The notes under the pieces are model-generated. The model was not told the DNA's origin and ran no database searches. It saw only the letters and a program-made list of their open reading frames with translations. From Pseudomonas argentinensis (GTDB lineage: Bacteria > Pseudomonadota > Gammaproteobacteria > Pseudomonadales > Pseudomonadaceae): a stretch of 64,000 bases of DNA. The translations under genes and the position numbers were made by a program. Below, one piece after another: positions 45,581 to 54,501 of the stretch (position 1 is its first letter; each line of letters opens with the position of its first letter). The stretch spans positions 2,542,001 through 2,606,000 of the forward strand of contig NZ_CP056087.1 in NCBI RefSeq assembly GCF_001839655.2. The letters run 5' to 3'.

Positions 45581-45839
45581 CCCTCTGAAGACACGAAAGG
45601 GGCGGGCGCGACGGCATGGAAAGGGATAGCTCTACACCATTCGAGTCCTTGATGCGACAGGCGAGAGCTCAAGCACAGAGAGCTCAGACACAAGCAAGCC
45701 CAAGCAAAAGAGCCCAAGCGCAGAGGCGCTTGGGCAGACGCAGAGCGATAAAGCAGAGCGAGGAGCCCTGCGAGAGAAGCAGGGCAACGGACTACCAGGT
45801 AGCGCGAGGGACATACCAAAACGCACGCATCACCCAGCG
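45581..45839. other. Low-complexity purine-rich spacer with hairpin
   Basis: Between the border repeats and the ABC ATPase gene. It repeats agctcaagc / agcccaagc-like words (45664-45720) and contains a hairpin gcccaagcg / cgcttgggc at 45712-45735. A short open frame crosses it but its product is repetitive and unlike a protein. It lies downstream of the minus-strand ABC-3C operon, so the hairpin may end that transcript. Confidence 0.4.
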
Positions 45840-47474
45840 CTATGCCTTCTTCTCCTTAGCCCTCCAATCCTTGATGTAGAGCAGATGGTCACGATCCAGC
45901 TGCAATACTTTTTTAGACTGAAGGATCTGCTGAGTCTGTTTGCTGAATTTCTTCGCTTCGTCAAAAGCCAGGAAGACCTGCTTTTGTGTGAATGATCCTA
46001 AAATTTCAAGAATATGCTCGGTGGCAGCAATCTCGATGTTTTTATAGATCATGGAGTCGTGGATGATGAATGGCAGGCGCGTGAGTTTAAGCAGCGCAAG
46101 ATCAAACCCGACTAGGCCTGCGTACGATTTCCCTGTTCCGGTATCCAGCGGAGAGGTAAAGCTGTAGGAGTTCGCATTTTTTATACGAAGCTGTGAGGGG
46201 TTACGCTCAGGCCCGTATACGACCCTGTTAAAGCCCTCCAGCTCCTGATTCATAGCAGCTTCAATCTCTAGGAAGATTTTGTCGTAGATCGCGTCCAGAC
46301 GTGTCTTAGAGGCCACTTCACTGTCATCAATCGACACCTTTTGCTCGAAGAACTTGTTCTCCTCACGAGCCTTGTCGGTGACTTCTTTTATCTCGAAGAC
46401 TTTTGCGAACAGGTCTGTCGGGGTGCCTTTCGCATTGAGCGTTAGCTTTATCTCTTCATCAAAGGCAGCGATGCTTGTGCTGATTTCCGATTCCTTTGCG
46501 ATCAGGAGCTCAAGCTCACTCTTGAGTTCCTTGCTGACAAGTTTTCCAATTTTGGCGTGGAACTGCTCTACTTGCTCAAGGCGTTCAAGGTTGGCGTCTG
46601 GGAAAAATTCGGCCACAAGTGCAATGTTGGCGGTGAGGCGAGGTGATACTCCGGAGATGTCTCTTTGAAGTTTCTCTCGCCTTGCAGAGATCGAATTCCG
46701 TTGAGCGATCAAATCATTTTTTCTCTGCTGGATGCCTCTCAGTTTCTCGTCGAATAACGCCTCGTATGCGGACATGGCTCCGGCAAAGTTATCTTTAAGG
46801 TCGCTAATGAGTTGCGCATTGCTTTTGATTAGCGTGCTATTTGTCCTGTACTGAGTCATGCTGATCCGTGGAATGATTTCCGCAGTCATCGATTTTCTCA
46901 TCAGTTCTTTTTTTTCTTTCAGTACCTGAAGAATTGCTCGCTCCCCGGAAACTTCGCTTGTGCGTTCAAAGAGATCAAGTAGCCTAGATACACCTGCACT
47001 TAGTTTCTCTTTGGAAGCTGCAGCCAGTGGGTGTGCTGGATCGGACTCTCCTTTGTTCCATATCCGAGAGAATGGCCCGACGAGGGATCGAAACGAGCTT
47101 TCTAACTCAGATAATCTATAAAGATGCTTGAGCTTTTCCCTGAACTCTTCAAGTGATACCTCATTAAATTCCCGTTCATTGAAGTCCTGAACATGGACTG
47201 TGCTCGGTTGCGCTGTCGATCTACTAACGAACAAAGGCTTGCCATCGAACTCAAACGCGATATCGTATGAATGATGCCCCAGTGCCTTGATAACTCCAGC
47301 ATCATCTTCTAACAGGCTGCTTCCGCCCATTGCGAAGTCGATTGCCATTAGGGCTGAAGATTTGCCAATCGAGTTCTTGGCCTCATCATCGCCGAGAATA
47401 ACGTTCAGGCCGTAGTCAAAGTTAATTACCTTCTGACTGAATAGTTCGCATCTAATTGCCTTAAGCATATTCAA
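45840..47474 (-). CDS. ABC-three-component (ABC-3C) system ATPase, DUF2326-type
   Basis: A 544-residue SMC/RecN-like ABC ATPase. P-loop KNSIGKSSALMAIDFA (K38) at the N-terminus, a long coiled-coil centre (LIAQRNSISARREKLQRD and following), and a C-terminal half with the signature-like GTGKSYAGLVGFDLALL and FIIHDSMIYKNIE, as in DUF2326 proteins. In ABC-3C conflict systems the ATPase works with a middle component and an effector that attacks nucleic acid or another target. It overlaps the middle-component gene by 14 bp and is the last gene of the operon. Codon use is more AT-rich than the core genes. Confidence 0.85.
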   Translation of the reverse strand: MNMLKAIRCELFSQKVINFDYGLNVILGDDEAKNSIGKSSALMAIDFAMGGSSLLEDDAGVIKALGHHSYDIAFEFDGKPLFVSRSTAQPSTVHVQDFNEREFNEVSLEEFREKLKHLYRLSELESSFRSLVGPFSRIWNKGESDPAHPLAAASKEKLSAGVSRLLDLFERTSEVSGERAILQVLKEKKELMRKSMTAEIIPRISMTQYRTNSTLIKSNAQLISDLKDNFAGAMSAYEALFDEKLRGIQQRKNDLIAQRNSISARREKLQRDISGVSPRLTANIALVAEFFPDANLERLEQVEQFHAKIGKLVSKELKSELELLIAKESEISTSIAAFDEEIKLTLNAKGTPTDLFAKVFEIKEVTDKAREENKFFEQKVSIDDSEVASKTRLDAIYDKIFLEIEAAMNQELEGFNRVVYGPERNPSQLRIKNANSYSFTSPLDTGTGKSYAGLVGFDLALLKLTRLPFIIHDSMIYKNIEIAATEHILEILGSFTQKQVFLAFDEAKKFSKQTQQILQSKKVLQLDRDHLLYIKDWRAKEKKA

Positions 47475-47682
47475 TCACTCCAGTATCGTCCTGTATGTCC
47501 AAGTAACCCAAAAGAAAAAGCACGTCCATTGCGACCAGAAACTCTGAAGCATCCAGGAATTTATCTCTGGTCTTTATAAGGGCCTGGGCTACTGTTTCGC
47601 CAGGCTGTCTATCTGCGAGTATTGTGTGCATTTTGAAAATTGTAGATTCTTCAAGTTTTGTGAATTTACTCGGCACTAACAT
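47461..47682 (-). CDS. ABC-3C system middle component
   Basis: A 73-residue protein, MLVPSKFTKLEESTIFKMHT through LLGYLDIQDDTGVIEYA, with the small winged-helix-like pattern of middle components of ABC-3C systems (type 6 by resemblance). It should bridge the ATPase and the effector. It overlaps the HNH gene upstream (17 bp) and the ATPase gene downstream (14 bp), so the three are tightly coupled. An earlier in-frame start exists at 47706. Confidence 0.75.
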   Translation of the reverse strand: MLVPSKFTKLEESTIFKMHTILADRQPGETVAQALIKTRDKFLDASEFLVAMDVLFLLGYLDIQDDTGVIEYA

Positions 47683-48445
47683 CGAACACCTCGCAATTCT
47701 GTACAAAAAATGAAGTCATGATTTTCGAGACGTCCAATGACTTTCCACTTTTTTGGCTTATCCATTGCGCGATGTAATTGAAGATGACGTCTTTGTTGCC
47801 TGGATGCTCTTTGTGCATGGCCCAGAAATAGGTATTGATTTGATTGAGTAGCATTTTGACTGCTGCTTGGTCGCGCTGTTCTAAAATTCTTAGCTCTTCA
47901 CGAATGGTCACAAAGTATCCGACTACATCGTTTCGAATGTTGCGTTTTAGGATGTTGCTCGCACCTTTTTTTAATTTTTCACTTAAGGTGTGGGCGTTCA
48001 GTTCTACGTCGAAGGCGACAAGGCTCTCATCGTCTAGGTCGCAGAAAGCCTCAATGAGTTCTCTTATTTCAACTCGAAGGGAGTGTTCTGATATTGATTT
48101 TCTGGCGTTGGCATTACTGATGAATGCGTCCTTGATAGCTCTCAGTCGATCATATTCTTCAATTTTGAAGTCTTTATCAAATTTTTTATGGCAGGAAGGG
48201 CAGAGACAAATTACGTTGGAAAGACCGTTAATGTCGGTGGGCGCTATATGGTTAGCAAGTGCCAGACTTTGAGCGGGTGTTGGGTTTAAAGGATAAATAT
48301 GGGCTACGTCATAAAACTTACTAGGATTTTTCGAGCCTGGTTTTTTGTCGATGATTACACAGGAGCAAAGTGGGCAAATTCCACCCGTCTCTGCATAAAG
48401 CATACTGTGCTCTTCAGGATGGTAAGGAACCCTTGCATTAGCCAT
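47666..48445 (-). CDS. HNH-nuclease effector of the ABC-3C system
   Basis: A 259-residue protein with an N-terminal HNH endonuclease fold: zinc pair C24-x2-C27 (GGICPLCSC), DVAHIYPLNP as the first His, NGLSNVICLCPSCHKKFDKDF as the C-x2-C-H part. The remaining helical C-terminus is the ABC-3C-associated region, expected to contact the middle component. Predicted role: DNA cleavage after phage sensing by the ATPase. Start 48445 has TAGG six bases upstream. It is the first gene of the minus-strand operon. Confidence 0.8.
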   Translation of the reverse strand: MANARVPYHPEEHSMLYAETGGICPLCSCVIIDKKPGSKNPSKFYDVAHIYPLNPTPAQSLALANHIAPTDINGLSNVICLCPSCHKKFDKDFKIEEYDRLRAIKDAFISNANARKSISEHSLRVEIRELIEAFCDLDDESLVAFDVELNAHTLSEKLKKGASNILKRNIRNDVVGYFVTIREELRILEQRDQAAVKMLLNQINTYFWAMHKEHPGNKDVIFNYIAQWISQKSGKSLDVSKIMTSFFVQNCEVFDVSAE

Positions 48446-49358
48446 ATCGAACCTAAAGTGTCCGCGTGCCATCCAGAGCTGAGCAGTGTCTCAACTGGCT
48501 GGCAAATGAGTGGGGTACAGGCACAGGGAACCGTTCCATACAGGCGTATGGAAAGGCCGAGCCTATGGAGGTTGGAGAGAGAGGCGAAAGGCAAACTGCT
48601 GATGGCGTGCCTGTGCCTGCTGCTAGAGCCTTAAGGCTTTTGCAGCCAATACGATCAATATTCCACATTCCTTGTGCTCGATTTCCTTTTCAGGTGGCAG
48701 AAAATACCATTTTGCCATCATTGCGGGTATAACTGTGTCGCGAGCTTAGTCCGAGCGTCTCACGAGCTTTGGTTGTTTGTTCCAGTCGTACTGCTACAGG
48801 TGACAGCGGATGGGTGGAGCAAATTCCAGAGTCGCTCTACCCGACGAATGGCGTCAGGGGAGGGGGATGGTTTGCCGTGCCCTGTCGGGCCGGCGGTCGT
48901 GAACCAAGCCTGGCCATGAATGGCCTGTCTTGGCCCTGCGGGCTTCCATCCTTCACGGCGGCGCGCTCCGCTTGCTGGGCATCCTTAGTTCGTTCCTTGC
49001 ACGATTTGCCGTGGTGTTGAAGGAACCACTAAGTTTTTGGGGTGTTTAAGGTGTTGAGGGTGCGATCAGTGTGATCTGAAGCTGCGTAATTCGAGCATCG
49101 GCTATGGTATGAATTGGCAACTGGGGAGTTGGGCTCTCATCGATTCATTGCATGGCTGTAGGCCGTTGGCCGAGAGATATCTGCTCATGGTGTCTTCAGA
49201 TTTGAGCTTTCTGGTCGTTATACTGATTGCAGAGAGCAATTTCAGTTGCTCGGCTTGGGGTTCTCTTGAATGTCCGTCCCCCGGTTTGACGCAAATCGAC
49301 TCTTACTGATATGCTTCAAAAGCGAGCTTCACTACTTTTTCTACGGTACCCATCAGCC
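48446..49358. other. 913-bp region without a convincing gene
   Basis: Short open frames here give non-protein-like translations. It holds a palindrome ttccatac-aggc-gtatggaa at 48534-48553, a GC-rich patch at about 48890-49010 unlike its AT-rich surroundings, and the promoter at 49286. Part of it must carry the promoter of the ABC-3C operon. It may be a scar of an older insertion. Confidence 0.45.
49286..49315 (+). promoter_or_regulatory. Sigma-70 promoter for the 49359 gene
   Basis: TTGACG, an 18-bp spacer and TATGCT, about 45 bp before the ATG at 49359. Confidence 0.5.
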
Positions 49359-49586
49359 ATGGCAAAGCCTAAGTCACACGCTGCACTCGTTGCACCTGTG
49401 CTTTCGTCCCTGTCTCAAGAAGAACTTGAGAGCCTCTCTCGTTGGCTCGCGACCGACGAGGGGCGGGCAGCGTTAGCCGAAGCGATTGAGCAGGCGGGTG
49501 ATGAGATTAGCGAGCTCAATCGATCGCGTGCCGTGCATCGTGACGATCTGTATCGTCCCATCTCAATGCATCGGCGCTTCGGCTAG
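49359..49586 (+). CDS. Small helical protein of unknown function
   Basis: A 75-residue protein, MAKPKSHAALVAPVLSSLSQ then EELESLSRWLATDEGRAALAEAIEQAG, ending in a basic tail (YRPISMHRRFG). The pattern is two amphipathic helices and could be a small antitoxin or adaptor, but no family is recognised. A good promoter lies upstream. It is 105 bp ahead of the cysteine-peptidase-like gene on the same strand and may belong to that operon. Confidence 0.55.
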   Translation: MAKPKSHAALVAPVLSSLSQEELESLSRWLATDEGRAALAEAIEQAGDEISELNRSRAVHRDDLYRPISMHRRFG

Positions 49587-49691
49587 GTGCGACTCCCTCA
49601 GCTTTTCGTGATTCAAATCTGATCGGCGATTTTCGACCTGATCTGAAATCACCGTGCCTTCAATGGCGCATTGCTATTTCGTACTGGTATA

Positions 49692-51452
49692 ATGCCTGCT
49701 CAATCATCTGCGTGGCGTAGGTGCGGCTTGGCGTTCTCGGTAGTTCCTTACAGCATCGACAACCTGATTCAGTGCTTGGTGCGAGGCTCAGCCAAGGCGC
49801 CCGTTGATCGAATTTCGCGCAAGCTCCATCGCACATATTTCGAGGAGTACTTCCAGGCCCTGTCTGCCAAGACGATTGTCGTCGAGACGGGCTACATTGA
49901 TCGCGATTACTTGGAAGACTACGCGGCGTATTACGATCGGTGTTTCGAGAATTACGATCGGAAAACCCTCCGGCTCCATTTCTTCGATATTGAAGTTGAT
50001 GAAGATTTCTTCGGTGCAGCGGTTACTCGTGGCCGAGACTGCAGCGAAGAGGTGCAGCTTCGTGCTGGGTATCTGGGGTTTGTCGTGATCAAGCCCCTGC
50101 CGTTGGCCGTCATAGGGCGCACCTGCTTGCGTACGTATCCGGATGACGGCGGCAGGAGGAATTTCCCTTGCCTTCGCACCTATCCGGTCAATCTGTTTGG
50201 TATGGAGTTGTCGGTCGAGAGCTTGGCGTATCAGGAGCAGGACACGGTCGTGGCGGCCTGTGCCACCAGTGCCCTGTGGTCATGTCTCCAGGGTACCGGG
50301 AAGCTGTTCCAGCATCCGATTCCGCCTCCGGTAGAAATCACTAACTGGGCAGGCGAACACATGCCCGAGAACTTTGCCGCTGCTAGCTCGCGAGCCTTCC
50401 CCAATGATGGATTGACGGCGGGTCAGATGGCCTACGCCGTTCGGCGGGTAGGGCTTGAGCCGTTGGTGATCGGTGCCGGCACGCGTTATGAGCTCAATGG
50501 CTTGGCCTATGCGTTCTTGAAGTGCCGCATTCCTTCTGTGTTGGTTTACGCGCTGCACGAAGTGAGCAACAAAGGAAAGCTGGTCGAGGTCGGGCAGCAC
50601 GCTGTAGCGATTACTGGGTTTTCTCTAAGTGAGGATGCCCCGGTATTGCCGCGACGAGGCACGGGCTTCCAGTTGCGTGCTGCAAAGATCGACAAATTGT
50701 ATGGCCATGACGACCAGGTGGGGCCCTTCGCCCGCATGGCTTGGCCGACCTCCGACGAAGCGGATTCGCTTGCTGGGCTATTGTCTACCAGTGATGAGCC
50801 TGCGCCTAGCACTGGCAAGCATCTTAGCGACGAAGTCTTCCTCAAGACTTCGCGGGCAGGGGAGGTTTATGCGCAAATCAATTTTGTGCTGCTGCCCCTG
50901 TATCACAAAATCAGGATTCCTTACTCGCTAATACACGACGTCGCGCTACGGCTAGATAGCCTCGTTGAGAAGGTCAGATCAAACGTGCCGACTGTTTCGC
51001 GAGGGGAGTGGGACATCTACCTTACGACGTCGAACGACTTCAAGGCGTCCATTCGTAACGACTACCCGAAGTGGGGGATCGATCCTGCTGATACGCTGTA
51101 CACGCCGCTGCCTCGTTTTATGTGGCGGATGCTGCTCAGGGTGGGCGGCCAGGTAGAGTTGGATTTCCTTTTTGACGCTACGGGCATCGCCCAGCATGAT
51201 CTGGTTGTGCACCACATTTCACGCGGTGGATATCAGGATATCTTAAAGCTGATTGCGGGCGTAAGCCGTGCTCATGGCTCGGATCCCTCCTGTCAGGTCG
51301 CGGCAGTCTTGGAAGCTATCAGTGCTGATGAACCTCAGCCCATGGATGGGTCATTGAGTGAGAGGCTGGTCTGGGAGCAAGCATTTCGTGAAATGAAGCG
51401 TGCAACCGAACAGCCCGCTGCAAATGACGAAAACGGGTCGCAGACCGGCTGA
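49692..51452 (+). CDS. Large protein with C39/papain-like cysteine peptidase features
   Basis: A 586-residue protein I cannot assign to a named family. The middle contains YQEQDTVVAACATSALWSCL and, about 110 residues later, VEVGQHAVAITGFS; the spacing Q181/Q183, C190, H303 resembles the Gln-Cys-His order of C39-type peptidases. The N-terminal 150 residues and C-terminal 200 residues have no match I know. The start may be ATG 49692 or the upstream 49671. It leads a group with a 61-residue protein and a membrane protein. Catalysis is inferred, not shown; a pseudo-enzyme or deamidase is possible. Confidence 0.6.
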   Translation: MPAQSSAWRRCGLAFSVVPYSIDNLIQCLVRGSAKAPVDRISRKLHRTYFEEYFQALSAKTIVVETGYIDRDYLEDYAAYYDRCFENYDRKTLRLHFFDIEVDEDFFGAAVTRGRDCSEEVQLRAGYLGFVVIKPLPLAVIGRTCLRTYPDDGGRRNFPCLRTYPVNLFGMELSVESLAYQEQDTVVAACATSALWSCLQGTGKLFQHPIPPPVEITNWAGEHMPENFAAASSRAFPNDGLTAGQMAYAVRRVGLEPLVIGAGTRYELNGLAYAFLKCRIPSVLVYALHEVSNKGKLVEVGQHAVAITGFSLSEDAPVLPRRGTGFQLRAAKIDKLYGHDDQVGPFARMAWPTSDEADSLAGLLSTSDEPAPSTGKHLSDEVFLKTSRAGEVYAQINFVLLPLYHKIRIPYSLIHDVALRLDSLVEKVRSNVPTVSRGEWDIYLTTSNDFKASIRNDYPKWGIDPADTLYTPLPRFMWRMLLRVGGQVELDFLFDATGIAQHDLVVHHISRGGYQDILKLIAGVSRAHGSDPSCQVAAVLEAISADEPQPMDGSLSERLVWEQAFREMKRATEQPAANDENGSQTG

Positions 51453-51544
51453 TTGGCTTGTCAGTATGCGGAGTTGTATGATGGTGTTGTGCGATTCATG
51501 CTATGGTAAGGCACGGTATTTCATATCTCAGTAATGGAAAGGTT

Positions 51545-51730
51545 ATGTTCCGTAGCAGCATTGGTCACCGAAGCGACGCCCAGAAGAAGGATGACGAGGC
51601 CTTCATGGCGGCGTTGAACGACATTCGCACTCTGGACGCGAAGAATGGTCAATTGTCCATGGATGCATCTGACCTGAAGGAGCAGCTTGAGGCGCTTCAT
51701 GAGGCTGGAAAGCGACTCGTAAAGGAATAA
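51545..51730 (+). CDS. Small coiled-coil-like protein
   Basis: A 61-residue charged protein (MFRSSIGHRSDAQKKDDEAF, then LNDIRTLDAKNGQLSMDASDLKEQLEALHEAGKRLVKE) with a heptad-like pattern. ATG 51545 is preceded by GGAAAGG, a strong ribosome site; a GTG/ATG further up is less likely. It lies between the peptidase-like gene and the membrane protein gene, ten bases from the latter. Function unknown; a linker or antitoxin is conceivable. Confidence 0.55.
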   Translation: MFRSSIGHRSDAQKKDDEAFMAALNDIRTLDAKNGQLSMDASDLKEQLEALHEAGKRLVKE

Positions 51731-51740
51731 TCTCCACGCT

Positions 51741-52571
51741 ATGGCGCTCCTGTTGCTGCTGCCGCTGCTGGTCAGTGGCTACCTCGCTTGTCTGAAAGAT
51801 CCTTTTTCCTACTACACCCTGCATCGGTATGAAGGTCAGCTCCTTTACCTGCGGGTTGGGTATTATGGGATCATGTGCTTCATCGCCGCGCTGGCGATAG
51901 TGTCTGCCTTCAGCTTTGTGTTTTCACATGACTGGTTCACGTATACCTTGGGCCCTGCATGTTTGTGGGGTAGTTGGGCTGGAGCGCACACCTTCAGTAC
52001 TGATTTCCTGGCGTTTTTCGGCAAGCTGATCAGCGAAGCAGGGTTAGTCGATCCCAAGTCGAGCCAAGCAGCCGTATTTGCACTCTTGGCCGGCTTGACC
52101 ACCTTGGTAATGCCGGACGTATGGGCTGCGCGCACACGTCGTGGACTGCGCGCCTACTTAAAGTCAAAGGATCCGGAAAGAATTGAAAGCTTTCTGACGA
52201 AAGAGACGTTGCGTCACAGTCCAATGGGCAGCACGTTGGTGAATGCTTTCGCTCACAAGAGGTCGGTCATGATTTCGATGGATGATCGCAAAGTCTATGT
52301 TGGGCTTATCCAGTCGCTAGGAACGCCGACCGAGGTCACGGGTGTGGATCTCGAAATCAAGCTACTACCCGGGCTCAGCGGCTACAGAGACAAAGATTCT
52401 TTGAAGGTGACGTACACCAACACCTATCCCGCTGACACATCAATTCTGGAACCTATCTACTTCAAACAAGAAAACATCATCTCGATCAGCCTCTTCAGTG
52501 AGAAGATCCGTGAAGTTTTCGATGAAGAAGAGAAGGCCAAAAAAACGATTGCGACGGAACTGCTACCTTAG
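51741..52571 (+). CDS. Membrane protein of unknown function
   Basis: A 276-residue protein with about four hydrophobic segments in the first 140 residues (ALLLLLPLLVSGYLACL, IMCFIAALAIVSAFSFVF, GPACLWGSWAGAHTF region, AAVFALLAGLTTLVM) and a soluble C-terminal half (RSVMISMDDRKVYVGLIQSL, LLPGLSGYRDKDSLKVTY). No family is recognised. It ends the operon starting at 49692 and is followed by a terminator. A plausible membrane-acting or sensing component of that operon. Confidence 0.6.
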   Translation: MALLLLLPLLVSGYLACLKDPFSYYTLHRYEGQLLYLRVGYYGIMCFIAALAIVSAFSFVFSHDWFTYTLGPACLWGSWAGAHTFSTDFLAFFGKLISEAGLVDPKSSQAAVFALLAGLTTLVMPDVWAARTRRGLRAYLKSKDPERIESFLTKETLRHSPMGSTLVNAFAHKRSVMISMDDRKVYVGLIQSLGTPTEVTGVDLEIKLLPGLSGYRDKDSLKVTYTNTYPADTSILEPIYFKQENIISISLFSEKIREVFDEEEKAKKTIATELLP

Positions 52572-52782
52572 TGTCGGTATGCTTGCAAGCGCTTACTCAA
52601 AACCAGGCTACAGCTTTGTGTAAGTGTCTATCTCCATAGCCGAACTGCTACCGCATACTTGGAATCCGAACGACAAAGTAGGCTAGATTTTTTAACGGCG
52701 GCAAGATTTTCTTAAAAATCGCGCGAAGGTCAGGTCAGTTCTGCGCTGGTGAGAAACCGATTTGATGGCATGATCACCCAGT

Positions 52783-52804
52783 AAAGGCCGCTGACGCGGC
52801 CTTT
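52783..52804. terminator. Bidirectional terminator (aaaggccgc stem)
   Basis: Perfect 9-bp arms aaaggccgc / gcggccttt, loop tgac, with A upstream and T-rich sequence after, between two convergent genes. The same stem occurs at 56432-56453. Confidence 0.8.
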
Positions 52805-52838
52805 GCTATTTTCTGGCTTTCATTTCAGATTTCTGACA

Positions 52839-54146
52839 TTAGGCAGCCAGGCTCTTCTGCATGCCAGCCATTGCTTGCTGAATGCTCTTGAGCAAGTCAC
52901 GCTTTGGTTTGCTGTCTTCGTAATATTTCATCAGTAGAGTTTGCAATCGCTCAATTGCTGCGACTTGATCAGCTGTAGAGCGGAAAACAGAGCACTCAGC
53001 GTCATCGCCGTAGTACGTATTGTAGAACTCGCTGTTACGGGTTTCTGCGGGGTGCTCGGCATACATCCAGTCTTCCAAGGTCGAACGTACCTTCTCAAAG
53101 ACTTGATTTGCCCGGAAATTCATTGGTGAAATGCATAGAGACTTCAGCTCTTTCGAGAGCTCTTTGTGCTTGGAGATGGCCAACCCGGTTTTAGGGCGCC
53201 ATTTGATCGGCTCGCCCGCCCGCCGAAAAAGCTCAGTTGCTCCCTTGCTGTATCCGTAGGTCGTTCCGAGCCTAGGCTTACGCTTACGTCCACTTGCCTC
53301 GGTAGCGGGGCTAGCGAAGCGTGCGTAATAGCCGAAACCTGGTTTGTCTCCCTCTCGCGTTACCGTTGTAATCTGCGGGGCGGGAAGTTTCTCTACGATG
53401 CTGGTCAATTCAGAAAGCCAGTCGCCGTCCTGGCCAACGAAGTGCGGAACCGCATTATTCGGATAGTAAAGGCCTGGCCACACCGGCTTCGAGATGTGAA
53501 AGTCATTTTGATCCGCCCACTTGCTGCGTGCGGTGACTTCATCTGTGCGGTTTACATGGTCGTAAGGCTCATCCAGTGCAACGCACCGCTCGGTTGTGGG
53601 ATCTACCCACCAGGAGATGTGGTCGCGACGAGGTAGTGTTTCCGTGCGGCTCAGTTTTTTGCGTTGAGCTTGAGTCGTGACAGGGCGTAGTCCCGTTGCT
53701 TCAACGAACTGCAGTGCCAAGGCTGCCCGGTGAAGAAGTTCTTTTGCACGTTCCTGAGAGTCAGCGTCGAAGGACATTTCCAAGTGGTCGGTATCTGCAA
53801 CGCGAAAGCCAGAGAGGTTTCGCGTAAAGGCTATCTGGTACTTGGTCAGGAACGAAAGCATGGGGCGTGGCAAATCAACCCGGATCACCTCAAGGCCAGC
53901 CTCAGAAGGTTTTTTGTTCCTGTCATGCCAGTAGGCAGACAGGTAGATGCTATCGAGCATGGGGAGTTCGGCGGTAAGCTTTTCCAATACACGGCGAGCG
54001 TGATGGAAGCTCTGATAGCCTGAGTCTTGAGCAGCCAGGTCGAGTGCCTGCAGGTGGGTAACCTCAGGGCCTTTCAGGGTTTTGGCTTTGCGTTTGATCC
54101 CACGAAGGGTCTGAGGAACGGCATGTACAGCGGGAGTGATGCTCAT
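52839..54146 (-). CDS. DUF5623-like protein
   Basis: A 435-residue soluble protein. The N-terminal segment LRGIKRKAKTLKGPEVTHLQALDLAAQDSGYQSFHHA resembles DUF5623/glyoxalase-superfamily-associated proteins found on Pseudomonas islands; the assignment is from memory and tentative. Later segments (HISWWVDPTTERCVALDEPYDH, GTTYGYSKGATELFRR) show no catalytic motif I know. Transcribed alone, convergent with the membrane protein gene and divergent from the HEPN gene. Confidence 0.6.
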   Translation of the reverse strand: MSITPAVHAVPQTLRGIKRKAKTLKGPEVTHLQALDLAAQDSGYQSFHHARRVLEKLTAELPMLDSIYLSAYWHDRNKKPSEAGLEVIRVDLPRPMLSFLTKYQIAFTRNLSGFRVADTDHLEMSFDADSQERAKELLHRAALALQFVEATGLRPVTTQAQRKKLSRTETLPRRDHISWWVDPTTERCVALDEPYDHVNRTDEVTARSKWADQNDFHISKPVWPGLYYPNNAVPHFVGQDGDWLSELTSIVEKLPAPQITTVTREGDKPGFGYYARFASPATEASGRKRKPRLGTTYGYSKGATELFRRAGEPIKWRPKTGLAISKHKELSKELKSLCISPMNFRANQVFEKVRSTLEDWMYAEHPAETRNSEFYNTYYGDDAECSVFRSTADQVAAIERLQTLLMKYYEDSKPKRDLLKSIQQAMAGMQKSLAA

Positions 54147-54501
54147 AATTTCTCTCCAGCTCCATTGCGCAACGCCACTCGCCTACGTCAACTCGGAGCC
54201 TAGAAAAATCATGGCTTAGAGGGTGTTCAGGTTTACCACATTGGCAGTGCCGTTTTGCAGCTTTCACTGGCGAGTGAGGTGCGCCTGCCTTGCGCTACTA
54301 TTAAGCTAGCAAGTACTTCGGGCGTATTGCAAGGGATTTTTCACGACTTAGAGGCCGGTTGGCCAGGCCTGATCCAGCGGTACCGTGAGTTCTAAGTAGG
54401 GGGGAGATGTGGTGGGGCAGCGTACCACCAGTAGCAGCAGAGCACTGTGAGTATTAGGATGGCGCACAGCGCAATGGACACAGACGCAAAAGGATTTTTT
54501 G
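54147..54501. other. 355-bp divergent intergenic region
   Basis: No gene seen. It must hold the promoters of the minus-strand DUF5623-like gene and the plus-strand HEPN gene; no clear consensus boxes could be fixed, though AGGA precedes the HEPN start. A short direct agcagcag tract occurs at 54432. Confidence 0.4.

Noticed and set aside
45616..45879. Short frame after the border repeats.
   Set aside because: Product is A/Q/R low complexity from the repeated DNA words and runs into the ATPase gene.
48299..48634. Frame opposite the HNH gene start.
   Set aside because: Overlaps the HNH gene and lacks a ribosome site or domain.
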